Of a DNA stretch of 8,246 nt, positions 1-7,453 are shown piece after piece. Location: contig JAGHSP010000120.1 of NCBI GenBank assembly GCA_018065815.1, positions 1 through 8,246 on the forward strand, read 5' to 3'. The stretch comes from Candidatus Sodaliphilus limicaballi. Its GTDB lineage: Bacteria > Bacteroidota > Bacteroidia > Bacteroidales > Muribaculaceae. The translations under genes and the position numbers were made by a program. The notes beneath the pieces were generated by a model. It was given only the letters and a program-made list of their open reading frames with translations, was not told the DNA's origin and ran no database searches. Each line of letters begins with the position of its first letter. Position 1 is the first letter of the stretch.

Positions 1-419
1 ACATGTATATCCTCGGGGGCGACATACTTGAGGTAAATCTGATAGATGCGTGTGCTGTACTCGATGTAATGTGCCATGCGCGGGGGCGCCACCAGATAAT
101 CTATGGCAAGCTCGGGATGTTGCTTGAGCTCGTTGTCAAATACCGACTTGCCAGTGTATCGCCTGCCTGGCGCATTGAAGTTGCGCTCCACATTGGCCTG
201 CCGCACACGCTGCACCACCTCGAAGAGGCGTGCGCGTCCACCGATGCCGTAGGCCTTGAGCGACGGTGACACTGCCAGGCATATGGTCTTATCGGTGCGG
301 CTGCTATCGGCCACAACAAGGTTGGTAGAGAGCGGGTCAAGCCCTCTCTCCACGCACTCTACCGAAGCATAGAACGACTTCAGGTCGATAGCAATATATG
401 TGCGATTGTCAGGTTTCAT
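1..419 (-). CDS. Y-family DNA polymerase (UmuC/DinB/UvrX-like), N-terminal part, truncated by window edge
   Basis: The gene runs off the left edge, and 139 complete codons are visible. The N-terminus has the Y-family palm signature: IAID with the metal-binding Asp12, followed by LKSFYASVE (13-21), where Phe16/Tyr17 lie in the steric-gate region. A fingers-type motif SPSLKAYGIGGRARLFE occupies 51-67. The stretch 74-122, with PGRRYTGKSVF and PPRMAHYIEYS, resembles the insertion seen in UvrX-like polymerases of Firmicutes and Bacteroidetes rather than compact DinB. The last residues, APEDIH, lie where the second catalytic motif (usually YSIDE) should follow, so that Asp-Glu pair is just outside the window. 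Expected role: low-fidelity translesion synthesis in the cytoplasm. I chose the start at 419 over the in-frame ATG at 449 because the promoter at 463-493 would leave the upstream ATG only about 8 nt of leader. No umuD-like partner is visible; one could lie beyond the edge. Family call is firm; the subfamily is inferred. Confidence 0.88.
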   Translation of the reverse strand, partial: MKPDNRTYIAIDLKSFYASVECVERGLDPLSTNLVVADSSRTDKTICLAVSPSLKAYGIGGRARLFEVVQRVRQANVERNFNAPGRRYTGKSVFDNELKQHPELAIDYLVAPPRMAHYIEYSTRIYQIYLKYVAPEDIH

Positions 420-462
420 GTATGTGAGTTTCTGGCATGGTGCATGCATTGCAAATTTTGCG

Positions 463-493
463 TAAAGGTACACATATTTCTCCTTAATTCAAA
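463..493 (-). promoter_or_regulatory. Bacteroidetes-type promoter of the Y-family polymerase gene
   Basis: On the minus strand a TTTG (490-493) is followed after 19 nt by TACCTTTA (463-470). This matches the Bacteroidetes primary sigma consensus TTTG-N19..21-TAnnTTTG at all but the last base. Transcription would start near 457, giving a leader of about 38 nt to the ATG at 419. No LexA-like or other operator palindrome stands out around it. Confidence 0.6.
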
Positions 494-520
494 ATGAATG
501 CAAGGGGAAATTTCGTTTTC

Positions 521-574
521 ATAATAAAAAACAGGCCGCCACTTGCGCTCATTGCGAGGCGAGTGACGGCCTGT
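521..574 (-). terminator. Intrinsic terminator of the dockerin-domain protein gene
   Basis: Arms 531-543 (acaggccgccact) and 562-574 (agtgacggcctgt) pair over 13 positions with a single G-T wobble. Read on the minus strand, the hairpin is followed at once by a six-T run and further T-rich sequence (521-531). It begins about 22 nt past the stop codon at 597 and ends before the polymerase promoter, so it insulates the two genes. Confidence 0.85.
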
Positions 575-596
575 GTCTATTACTATCTAGCGACCC

Positions 597-2837
597 TTAT
601 TGAAACAAAATCTTATTGATGACAATGTTCAAGTCATCAATATCCACATTGCCGTCGTGATTGACATCGGCACGACCGTCATACTTGTCGGCAGGTACAA
701 GGGTGAGGATAACATTAATTAATGTATTCACATCATCAACGTCAACACTTCCGTCGCCATTAACGTCACCATCGATGCCACGCTCCTGAACCAAAGTGAA
801 AGAGATAGTAGAGGCCTTGATGCGGTCGGTGATAGAAACCACCTGACGGCGACTATTTATTCCAGCTGGCAGTGGTTCGCACTGTATGGCGAGGGTGTCG
901 AGGGTGAGTTCGTTAGGCTTGCTCACTATGGTTGCCCAGTCGCCTGCTGCGGCAGCAGGGTTGTCATAGCCGAAGATTGAGAAAATCTGCTGTTCAATAG
1001 TTCCACCCTCGGCAGGGACACGTATCTCGTCGGTGCCAACGGGCAAGAGCGAGATAACCGAGTGAGCCACTGCTGGCCAAATGTAGAATGAAGTACCTTT
1101 TGTGACATCAAAATATCCTGCGACAGGACGCCATGTGTCGCGCACACGCATGTAGGCGGTATTCTCGCCAGCACGCAACGCTGCCGTGGCAAACGACACG
1201 TCAAGGCTATCGTTCTTCTCGGGAATGCCATCCACCACGATGAAAAACTCATCATCAACCACCTTGGGGCCACACTCAAACCATGTGCCGCGCAACGTGG
1301 TGGCTGTGCTGGTTTCGACATCAATGACACGCCACCAGAAGGAGTCAAGCTTCTTGTCGGGCAGGCCATCTTTTGCAGTGTATAGGTGCACCCCTATGTT
1401 GGCAATCTGGTCGGCAATGCCCTGGGCGCTTGCTGTCTCGAAGAACACTAGTGCGCCATAAACCATCACCGGGCGTGAGGGTTTAGAAAATCGCTCGCCG
1501 TAGGCATTGATTTTCATCGTGTTGGCACCGGGGAATGTACCCGACCCTTCGAGGTCGTAGGTCACGGGATAGTCGCTCTTGAGCTGGTTATTAATATATC
1601 CGTCATACTCTACCGAGACATCAAGAGCATCGGTAGAAGTGCCATGCTGGTTGGCCACGGTGAGATCCACGTGCTGCTGGTGCATGAAGTCGTAAGCCAC
1701 ACTGGGGTTACAGAATGTGGATGTAGCGGGATTGGCACCGGCAAACGTCCAGTTCCACCTAGTAGGGCATCCGCTCGACGCATCTTGATACTGCACAGGC
1801 ACAAGGGGGGCAACCATGGGCAGATAGGTGTCACTGTAACGGAAGGTGGCTGGAGGCATGATGCGCGCCACGGGAGCCTCGCCTGTAACGCTCACAAAGG
1901 CACTGCGGGTCGATGTGCTGGTCTTGCCATCGGTGCCCGTGACAGTGAGGGTGACGTCATAGTTGCCGTCCTCGCGATAGAACACGGCGGGCAGCGGGTC
2001 GTTGCTCTCGCTGGGCGTACCACCAGGGAACGACCACTTGCGGCTGGCGATATCGCCAGTGGAAATGTCAACAAAGTTTATGGTCTCGCCTGTCTTGACC
2101 TTAACTCCGTCAACCTCGGCAAGACCATCGACTGTAACGCCGTCAATCGAGAAGTCGGCCATATAGCCGCCTGTCTTGAACGAATCCTTTGTGCCCGGGC
2201 CATAGGTAAAGCGCAGCTGCACCTGCTGTCCCACAAAGTCGGCAAGCGATGCCTCGATGTTGTGCCAGCGCCACGAGTTCTCTCCCACTTCCATGGTGCT
2301 GTTCCACACCTCGGTCGAGGTGGCAAAGTCGTCGGCCGATGCAGTAATGCTAAGTACTGCATAGTCGTTAAAATTCTGGCTGTATCCTATCCATGCATGC
2401 AATGCGCCATTAGCAGGCACGATGACTGCGGGGCTTGTAGCATAGGCTATGGCACGGCGATAGGTTTGATAAGGACCTTCCATGTATAGCGACTGGACAT
2501 CATTGGGGTCAATGGCACTAAACGCCTGTGTGCCAGTCGTGGGTTTAAGCTTGACAGTGACGTATTTGTCCTTGTCGGGGGTAATAGTCCAACCTGCGCT
2601 GCCAGCGTCGAAGTTCTCACTCCACACGGCGCGCTGTGCGTCCTTGCCTTGCACCGTGAAAGAAGCGTTAAGCGACTCTGTGGTGTTGACACGTGCACGC
2701 ACCGCCTTGCGTGCGGGTTTTGCGATAGACTTGCCCTCAAACTGGGGCTTGGTATCAACGTTGCGCAACACGGTAGCAACCTGGGCACATGCCAGAGCTG
2801 CGATCAGCGCACAAGCGGTAATTGTAAATTTTCTCAT
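597..2837 (-). CDS. Secreted multidomain protein: jelly roll, PKD repeats, BACON-like segment and C-terminal dockerin-like domain (746 aa)
   Basis: Likely an exported or cell-surface protein with no recognisable enzyme domain. The N-terminus MRKFTITACALIAALACAQ is a signal peptide; Cys17 could be lipidated, but the -3 residue is Ala rather than Leu, so a lipoprotein is uncertain. Residues about 70-238 (VWSENFDAGSAGWT to MADFSIDGVTVDG) form a jelly roll of the cleaved-adhesin/choice-of-anchor J kind. Residues 240-318 are a clear PKD domain (KWSFPGGTPSES, then FYREDGNYDVTLTVTG). A second, divergent PKD-like domain spans about 320-412 (WNWTFAGANP). The part 413-600 is unassigned beta-rich sequence, and 604-685 resembles a BACON domain. 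Residues 689-746 are a dockerin type I-like pair of calcium loops: D691-N693-D695-D699-D702 and D724-N726-D728-N730-D732-D735. No cohesin is visible here. In Bacteroidales such C-terminal modules occur on many secreted proteins outside cellulosomes, so attachment or sorting is only inferred. It lies 77 nt downstream of the other large surface protein and may be co-transcribed with it; no promoter matching the consensus was seen in the gap. Confidence 0.85.
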   Translation of the reverse strand: MRKFTITACALIAALACAQVATVLRNVDTKPQFEGKSIAKPARKAVRARVNTTESLNASFTVQGKDAQRAVWSENFDAGSAGWTITPDKDKYVTVKLKPTTGTQAFSAIDPNDVQSLYMEGPYQTYRRAIAYATSPAVIVPANGALHAWIGYSQNFNDYAVLSITASADDFATSTEVWNSTMEVGENSWRWHNIEASLADFVGQQVQLRFTYGPGTKDSFKTGGYMADFSIDGVTVDGLAEVDGVKVKTGETINFVDISTGDIASRKWSFPGGTPSESNDPLPAVFYREDGNYDVTLTVTGTDGKTSTSTRSAFVSVTGEAPVARIMPPATFRYSDTYLPMVAPLVPVQYQDASSGCPTRWNWTFAGANPATSTFCNPSVAYDFMHQQHVDLTVANQHGTSTDALDVSVEYDGYINNQLKSDYPVTYDLEGSGTFPGANTMKINAYGERFSKPSRPVMVYGALVFFETASAQGIADQIANIGVHLYTAKDGLPDKKLDSFWWRVIDVETSTATTLRGTWFECGPKVVDDEFFIVVDGIPEKNDSLDVSFATAALRAGENTAYMRVRDTWRPVAGYFDVTKGTSFYIWPAVAHSVISLLPVGTDEIRVPAEGGTIEQQIFSIFGYDNPAAAAGDWATIVSKPNELTLDTLAIQCEPLPAGINSRRQVVSITDRIKASTISFTLVQERGIDGDVNGDGSVDVDDVNTLINVILTLVPADKYDGRADVNHDGNVDIDDLNIVINKILFQ

Positions 2838-2864
2838 TCTATTGATTGTTTAGGGAGTTGTTTA

Positions 2865-2898
2865 CATGAGGCTCTCCACATTAAGTGAGAGCCTCATG
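2865..2898 (-). terminator. Perfect 12-bp hairpin between the two surface-protein genes (terminator or attenuator candidate)
   Basis: Arms 2865-2876 (catgaggctctc) and 2887-2898 (gagagcctcatg) are exact reverse complements around a 10-nt loop. The hairpin starts 16 nt after the stop codon of the 959-residue protein and ends 27 nt before the start of the 746-residue protein. No T-run follows on either strand, so it is not a canonical intrinsic terminator. Partial termination, transcript-end protection or processing are alternatives. The structure is certain; the function is inferred. Confidence 0.55.
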
Positions 2899-2914
2899 AC
2901 CAATGATAGGAATG

Positions 2915-5794
2915 TTACTTCACAAACTTGATGACATGCAGCTTGCCTGCGATTGTGACTTGTGCCACATAGATGCCACTAGCAAGATGCGACACGCTCA
3001 CAGCGCCATCTACATTGTCGGCAGCTAGAACGTTCATGCCGTTTACTGCATTCACTGTGACGCTAGCGGTGCCATCTACAGCGATTGTCTGTGTTGCCTT
3101 GTCGTAGCGGCATGCACCAGCAGCAATGTCGCTGATACTTGTCGAGGGATCGGGCTTGGGATCGGTGATCTCAACCTTTGTAGAACCCACATAGACGCCC
3201 CATGAGTCTTGCGATTTGTTATGGAAACCAATGTAGTAGATGCCCGAAACGGGGAGTTCATACTCTACCTCGCGCTCGCTATACATAGAAGATTGCAGCG
3301 CATTAGCATCAACGCTCTCTATCACCTCAAAGTAGTCGGCATCCATCAGGTTTGACTCTTTGCCTGCCACGGGAGCACTGGCAACAACAACCTCATACTC
3401 GTCGCTGTAACGGTAACTGTAACCCTTCACCTTGTAGGTGAGTTTGTGTGTACCAGCCTGTGTGTGGAAGGGAGGAGTGAAAGCATAGTCATCGGCCTTC
3501 TTGAAGCTAGTGTATTGGAGTTCGTTGTTCTTATAAACCCATCCATAGCCGTCGTTGTTGTTGTCCACGATAGTCCACAGTGCCATGTGGTCGGCATCGG
3601 TCATGTCGGCTACATAGGGAAGTTCGAGCGCACCGCCAAAGATCACCGCGTTGCTGGTCACGCCCTCGCTCTCAAGGTCGCCGTCAGCGGCATATACGGT
3701 GTAGCTATAATTGGCAAGAGGAAGTTCACTATAGTCGGTGAAATAGACAGTAGCGCAGGCATCGTCAACGACAGTGTTGTCGGGATTGCGCACGATGCGA
3801 TAAGTAAGCGCATCGGTGTTGATGTAACCGCCATGAACACCGGCAACGGGAGCCGACCAAGCGATATAGGGTAATCCCTCGGCATCAGCAAGGACGAGCT
3901 CGCTCACACCGGTGGGCGTGTCCTGGCCTATCCAGGGCGATGTCACTGTGGCAGCATCGCCAGCTGCATCGTTGAGATAAGCGACCACGCTGTAAGTATA
4001 ATTGCCGGCAGCATCCACCTCGTCCTCGATTTGAGACTGTGAACCCACCTCGGGAGCATCAAGCGATGCAATGACAAAATCGCCACGGATCACATCCACT
4101 CTGGAGATGGATTCGAGTGCATTGCCAGCCTTATCCACTGCGGGATTTGTCCACTTGACTGTGGCCTTGAGAGCGCCAGCGGCAGCAGGTTGAACAGCGA
4201 GGTCGGTTGCCACGCCAGGAGTAACAACGCTTTCCTCAATGAGGATATTGTCGAGGAAAATTGCATAAGCGCTTGACTGACCCAGAACACGGAAGCCCAC
4301 GTTGTAACTGCCATCATTGGGCACAGTGAAGTAAACTTCTTTAGTTGCCATGAGTGCGCTAGTAATCTGCTCGTTGAATATCTCGTTTCCTTGAGCCTCG
4401 GCTGTTGTGCCTGCGCCCACGCTCACGTGCAGGTTTTTGTAGTTGTTGGACGACACAGCGTTTTCAAGTCCTGTTGAGAACGACAGTTTGTAGGTCTTGC
4501 CCGCCTCCATCTTGATAGAGGGAGTGATCAGCCATGCGTCAACGTCAGTTCCGCCCCAGTATTGAGCAAGTTTCTTGCTGCTATAGTAGGTCCAGAGCTT
4601 TGAAAAGGCAGGGTTGAACGAGGTGAAGAAATCAAATGAGTCGGCACTATCAAAGTTCTCACTGTAAGGAATAGTGAAAGCACCGCCTGCTGCGACAGTA
4701 ACAGTTGCCGATGAACCTTCCTTCTCGTCGTAAGTGGGATAAACCGTATATTTGTACTTGGCAAGCCCGTCAACAGTGTCCACATAGGGAAGTTCGCCTT
4801 GCCAACTTGTAGCGATAACAGTGCCGTCGCGTGTGATGCGATAGGTCACGGATGCGGGGTCTATGTAACCGCCATGGGTTCCCTCGGTGGGAGCATCCCA
4901 TGTGAGCGAAACCTGTGTTTCGGCAGCAATGCCGGTGAGGTTAGTCACTGCCTTGGGGGTATCCTTGCCTATCCAGGGAGATGTCGCTTGAGTTGCTGTA
5001 CCAGGAGCATCGCCGTCGGCGTTGTAGGCAAGCACCGAGTACTTGTAGGTACCGGCTGCTGTGAGAGTTTCGTCAGTATAGGTCATCGCCTGCCCCACGG
5101 TTGCAGGAAGATCAGCAATCTGTTCAGTGCCGCGCATAACCTTCACACCTGTAAGGCTCTCAAGTGCACCGCCATAATTAGACTTGCTGGGGGCTGTGAA
5201 ATTAAGCTTTGCGCTCAAAGCACCTGCCTCGCCAGCTTCAACTATCAAGTCGGTAATCTGGGCAGGATAAACTGTGGCCTTGCTGATTTCAAACTTCTGG
5301 AAACCGAAGTTTCCCATCCACGCCTTGCTATAAACATGCACACCCAGGTAGTATGTTCCTGTCGCACTGGGAATAAATGTGCAAGTCTGCTTTGAGTAGA
5401 GTTTTGAAGAAAAACTCTCATTCTTGGCTAGAATAGTGCTCTGCGCTGCAACGCTGGCAGCATCGCCCACCGTGATAGCATACATCTGCTTGTCGCTTGA
5501 GTAGCTAGACCGCTGCACAACATAGTAATCGATGTTGTAGGTCACGCCAGCCTCGAGCGTTACTGCCGGTGAAATGAGCCAGTCGTTAGCTGCATTTTTT
5601 TTATCCTCGGCATACTGCGCGTCGCCGCTGTTATAGCTCCATGTGTTAGGGCTAGTCGCAGCATTGTCGTCAATCACCGTCCACGACGCAAACGCATCAG
5701 CATCGGGGATGGCGAGGGTCGCAGGTACAGTCACCTGTGCCCATGCCGCTGCACTCATGCCGGCGGCAAGCATCAATGTCAAAATCTTTTTCAT
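2915..5794 (-). CDS. Secreted surface protein with three jelly-roll domains, two Fn3 pairs and a T9SS type A-like C-terminal domain (959 aa)
   Basis: I start at 5794, where MKKILTLMLAAGMSAAAWAQ gives a textbook signal peptide with a likely cut after Ala19. The frame stays open to an ATG at 5890, but those 32 extra residues (charged, then Asn-rich) do not look like an export signal. Order: jelly roll 1 about 28-172 (DAFASWTVIDDN, DWLISPAVTLEAG); Fn3 pair 177-272 and 278-366; jelly roll 2 about 373-520 (PYSENFDSADSF, AWLITPSIKMEAG); Fn3 pair 525-619 and 625-715; jelly roll 3 about 722-877; Pro-rich linker 878-883; C-terminal beta domain 885-959 (VNAVNGMNVLAAD, LASGIYVAQV, ending HVIKFVK). That end is typical of T9SS type A sorting domains, which direct proteins across the outer membrane. 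The unit jelly roll-Fn3-Fn3 repeats every 347 residues (SPWIGKDTP at 272, SPWIGQDTP at 619; HGGYI at 307 and 654). No catalytic motif is seen, so adhesion or binding is inferred. No good TAnnTTTG promoter was found; TATATTTT at 5906-5913 is a weak candidate. Confidence 0.88.
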   Translation of the reverse strand: MKKILTLMLAAGMSAAAWAQVTVPATLAIPDADAFASWTVIDDNAATSPNTWSYNSGDAQYAEDKKNAANDWLISPAVTLEAGVTYNIDYYVVQRSSYSSDKQMYAITVGDAASVAAQSTILAKNESFSSKLYSKQTCTFIPSATGTYYLGVHVYSKAWMGNFGFQKFEISKATVYPAQITDLIVEAGEAGALSAKLNFTAPSKSNYGGALESLTGVKVMRGTEQIADLPATVGQAMTYTDETLTAAGTYKYSVLAYNADGDAPGTATQATSPWIGKDTPKAVTNLTGIAAETQVSLTWDAPTEGTHGGYIDPASVTYRITRDGTVIATSWQGELPYVDTVDGLAKYKYTVYPTYDEKEGSSATVTVAAGGAFTIPYSENFDSADSFDFFTSFNPAFSKLWTYYSSKKLAQYWGGTDVDAWLITPSIKMEAGKTYKLSFSTGLENAVSSNNYKNLHVSVGAGTTAEAQGNEIFNEQITSALMATKEVYFTVPNDGSYNVGFRVLGQSSAYAIFLDNILIEESVVTPGVATDLAVQPAAAGALKATVKWTNPAVDKAGNALESISRVDVIRGDFVIASLDAPEVGSQSQIEDEVDAAGNYTYSVVAYLNDAAGDAATVTSPWIGQDTPTGVSELVLADAEGLPYIAWSAPVAGVHGGYINTDALTYRIVRNPDNTVVDDACATVYFTDYSELPLANYSYTVYAADGDLESEGVTSNAVIFGGALELPYVADMTDADHMALWTIVDNNNDGYGWVYKNNELQYTSFKKADDYAFTPPFHTQAGTHKLTYKVKGYSYRYSDEYEVVVASAPVAGKESNLMDADYFEVIESVDANALQSSMYSEREVEYELPVSGIYYIGFHNKSQDSWGVYVGSTKVEITDPKPDPSTSISDIAAGACRYDKATQTIAVDGTASVTVNAVNGMNVLAADNVDGAVSVSHLASGIYVAQVTIAGKLHVIKFVK

Positions 5795-5882
5795 TGCAAA
5801 ATTGTTTTTATTAATGTTGTTTAACTGTTTCCATAATCTATAGTAACTACTATGCATCTGAACTCCCCGCGCGGATCTCACC

Positions 5883-5947
5883 GATTTCACTGATGAATTT
5901 TATTAAAAATATAAATTTCATCAATAATAATATCTTCGAGTGAAATC
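5883..5947. repeat. Nested inverted repeat upstream of the 959-residue surface protein
   Basis: An outer pair, gatttcact (5883-5891) and agtgaaatc (5939-5947), encloses an inner near-perfect pair, gatgaattttat (5892-5903) and ataaatttcatc (5911-5922), with one mismatch and a 7-nt centre. The inner and outer arms are contiguous on the left and separated by about 16 nt on the right. It lies about 90-150 nt upstream of the surface-protein start and about 70 nt past the DUF2007 gene. It could be an operator, a folded 5' leader or a weak terminator; there is no T-run supporting the last. Confidence 0.5.
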
Positions 5948-6015
5948 TGGGCGGGGTGTCCGCTTATACCATTTTCAAATGTCCCTTCAGTCAAGAAACA
6001 TGTTCTATGAGAGAA

Positions 6016-6243
6016 CTATTGAGCGTCATTGACTTCGGGCGCACTCTCCAACACCTCGCGGGCACGTTCCAGGTCACGGCGCATCACCATCACCCTCACC
6101 GGAGACATGAGCATCACATTGCTGTAATCGTCTTCCATCACACCGGCAGTGATGCCGTTTGACTCAAGAACACCCTTGATGATATTGGCATCAACAGGGT
6201 TAGCATATTTACCAAATACTACGATGTCGTTCTCCTTTTCCAT
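6016..6243 (-). CDS. DUF2007-type small protein (75 aa)
   Basis: A 75-residue soluble protein without signal peptide or membrane segment. The pattern IVVFGKYANPVDANIIKGVL, then ESNGITAGVMEDDYSNVM and an RVMVMRRDLERAREVLES tail, matches the small DUF2007 family, sometimes labelled putative signal-transducing protein. This is a compact beta-alpha-beta fold similar to the PII/ACT type. Its biochemical role is not established, and I do not assign one. It starts 11 nt after the mltG stop codon, so the two are almost certainly one transcript. The start at 6243 is the only reasonable one, directly followed by a charged MEKEND. No terminator with a T-run follows; the closest structure is a weak 5-bp hairpin (gttct/agaac, 6002-6016) overlapping the stop codon. 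Confidence 0.8.
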   Translation of the reverse strand: MEKENDIVVFGKYANPVDANIIKGVLESNGITAGVMEDDYSNVMLMSPVRVMVMRRDLERAREVLESAPEVNDAQ

Positions 6244-6254
6244 AATAATATTTT

Positions 6255-7277
6255 TTACTTGATATTGCGTCGGTTAAGCTCTGCCTGGTAGCGTCGGGCA
6301 TTGGCCATGTGCGTGCCATAGTCCACGGCAAAGTTGTGATAACCGCTGAAATCTTCCTTGGCACACATATATATGTAATCGTGGGCGCGCGAGTTAAGAG
6401 CAGCCTCGATGGTCTTCTTCTCGGGCAGGCGTATGGGTCCCGGGGGCAAGCCCTTGACACGATAGGTGTTCCACGGAGAGTCAACCTCGGTCATTGCATG
6501 AGTGAGACGTCTGATTGAGAAATCACCCAGGGCAAATTTCACCGTAGGATCGGCCTGAAGCATCATGCCCTGCTGCACACGGTTGATATATAGCCTTGCC
6601 ACCTTACCACGCTCATCGCTCTTAATGGTCTCCTCCTCAGTGATCGAAGCGATAACCTCAAGTTGCTGCGGAGTAAGGCCCAGGGCTTTAGCCTTGGCCA
6701 GGCGCTCCTCGGTCCAGAACTTATTATAGAAATCATTGAAGCGGTCAAGCAGTTGCTCGGGAGTCACGTCCCAGAAGAACTCATAGGTGTCGGGCCACAG
6801 CATGCCAGTGATATTGTCGGGCGTGCGTCCATACTTCGCACACAGCTTGGGGTCGTTGAGCGCAGCCAGCAGCGTATCCTTCTCCACCATGAACTTTGCC
6901 GAGAAACGCGAGGCAAACTCCTCCTTAGTGCGCACATTGTTAAAAGTAAACCTCACGCCGCACTCATCACCGTTGCGCAACAGCCGCATGGCATGATACA
7001 CACTCATGCCCTCTTTAATCTTGAAAGCACCTTGACGCTTCGAGAGGTCAGAGCCTGTAAGTTTGAGCAACGTCTCCACGCGGTCGGCATAATCATTGTC
7101 AACCTCAGCCCTGATCGAGTCACACACCGACTCGACTGACGCCCCCTTGCGTATCTTAATCACCCCGTCGCAAGGAGCGCCACTCATGAAATAAGGCACA
7201 CCCAGCAATGCGGCCACCACTCCCAGAGCAGCAAGACACACTGCAGCAATAATGATTTTCTTCTTCTTATCTTTCAT
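6255..7277 (-). CDS. mltG: Endolytic murein transglycosylase MltG (YceG-like), 340 aa
   Basis: MltG is an inner-membrane lytic transglycosylase that cuts nascent glycan strands inside the chain and is thought to terminate their elongation. Here MKDKKKK is followed by one hydrophobic segment (8-30), giving an N-in anchor with the remainder in the periplasm. Residues about 37-110 resemble the LysM-like subdomain (IRKGASVESV, FKIKEGMSVYHAMRLL). The catalytic YceG core follows: GMLWPDTYEF (158-167), the EEET motif (214-217) holding the presumed catalytic glutamate (probably Glu216 by analogy with the VEKET motif of the E. coli protein), ERGKVARLYINR (222-233), GMMLQADPTVKFALGD (237-252), and SPWNTYRVKGLPPGPI (267-282). 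The length matches the E. coli protein. I chose ATG 7277 rather than the in-frame ATG at 7313 because the promoter -7 box at 7301-7308 lies between them. It is the first gene of a probable two-gene unit with the DUF2007 gene. Confidence 0.95.
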   Translation of the reverse strand: MKDKKKKIIIAAVCLAALGVVAALLGVPYFMSGAPCDGVIKIRKGASVESVCDSIRAEVDNDYADRVETLLKLTGSDLSKRQGAFKIKEGMSVYHAMRLLRNGDECGVRFTFNNVRTKEEFASRFSAKFMVEKDTLLAALNDPKLCAKYGRTPDNITGMLWPDTYEFFWDVTPEQLLDRFNDFYNKFWTEERLAKAKALGLTPQQLEVIASITEEETIKSDERGKVARLYINRVQQGMMLQADPTVKFALGDFSIRRLTHAMTEVDSPWNTYRVKGLPPGPIRLPEKKTIEAALNSRAHDYIYMCAKEDFSGYHNFAVDYGTHMANARRYQAELNRRNIK

Positions 7278-7300
7278 CTGTGTTCGGTATAAATCAGATG

Positions 7301-7335
7301 CAAAAATACACATTAATTAAATATCAAGCACCAAA
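7301..7335 (-). promoter_or_regulatory. Promoter of mltG (Bacteroidetes type)
   Basis: The minus strand reads TATTTTTG at 7301-7308, a full match to TAnnTTTG. The nearest TTTG (7332-7335) is 23 nt upstream, slightly wider than the usual 19-21. Transcription would begin near 7295, leaving a short leader of about 18 nt to the ATG at 7277. This promoter decides the mltG start. Confidence 0.6.
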
Positions 7336-7388
7336 AAGCCCCAAAAAACGTGCTAATATCAAATTATTTCATTTTTTTTCAAAAAAAC

Positions 7389-7420
7389 TTTGGTAGAAAC
7401 AAAAAAAAAACTTAACTTTG
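7389..7420 (+). promoter_or_regulatory. Promoter of the tRNA gene (Bacteroidetes type)
   Basis: TTTG (7389-7392), a 20-nt spacer containing a ten-A run, and TAACTTTG (7413-7420) match the Bacteroidetes consensus at every defined position with ideal spacing. Transcription would start near 7427, about 27 nt before the tRNA 5' end. It is back to back with the mltG promoter; the A/T-tract-rich DNA between them (7336-7388) holds nothing else I can identify. Confidence 0.75.
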
Positions 7421-7453
7421 CACTCGCTAAAGAAAAATCAGCCTATAGCAACC

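Noticed and set aside
1644..2489. Long plus-strand open frame opposite the 746-residue protein
   Set aside because: It lies wholly antisense to a gene with clear PKD and jelly-roll domains, has a low-complexity Gly/His/Cys-rich translation, and has no promoter or recognisable domain.
4799..5395. Plus-strand open frame opposite the 959-residue protein
   Set aside because: It is antisense to the Fn3/jelly-roll coding region; its Cys-rich translation resembles no family I know and looks like a frame shadow.
5795..5890. N-terminal extension of the 959-residue protein to the ATG at 5890
   Set aside because: It would put 32 polar residues before an otherwise perfect signal peptide, so the start at 5794 is preferred.
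7278..7313. N-terminal extension of MltG to the ATG at 7313
   Set aside because: The -7 promoter box at 7301-7308 lies inside it, and the short basic MKDKKKK start before the membrane segment is typical.
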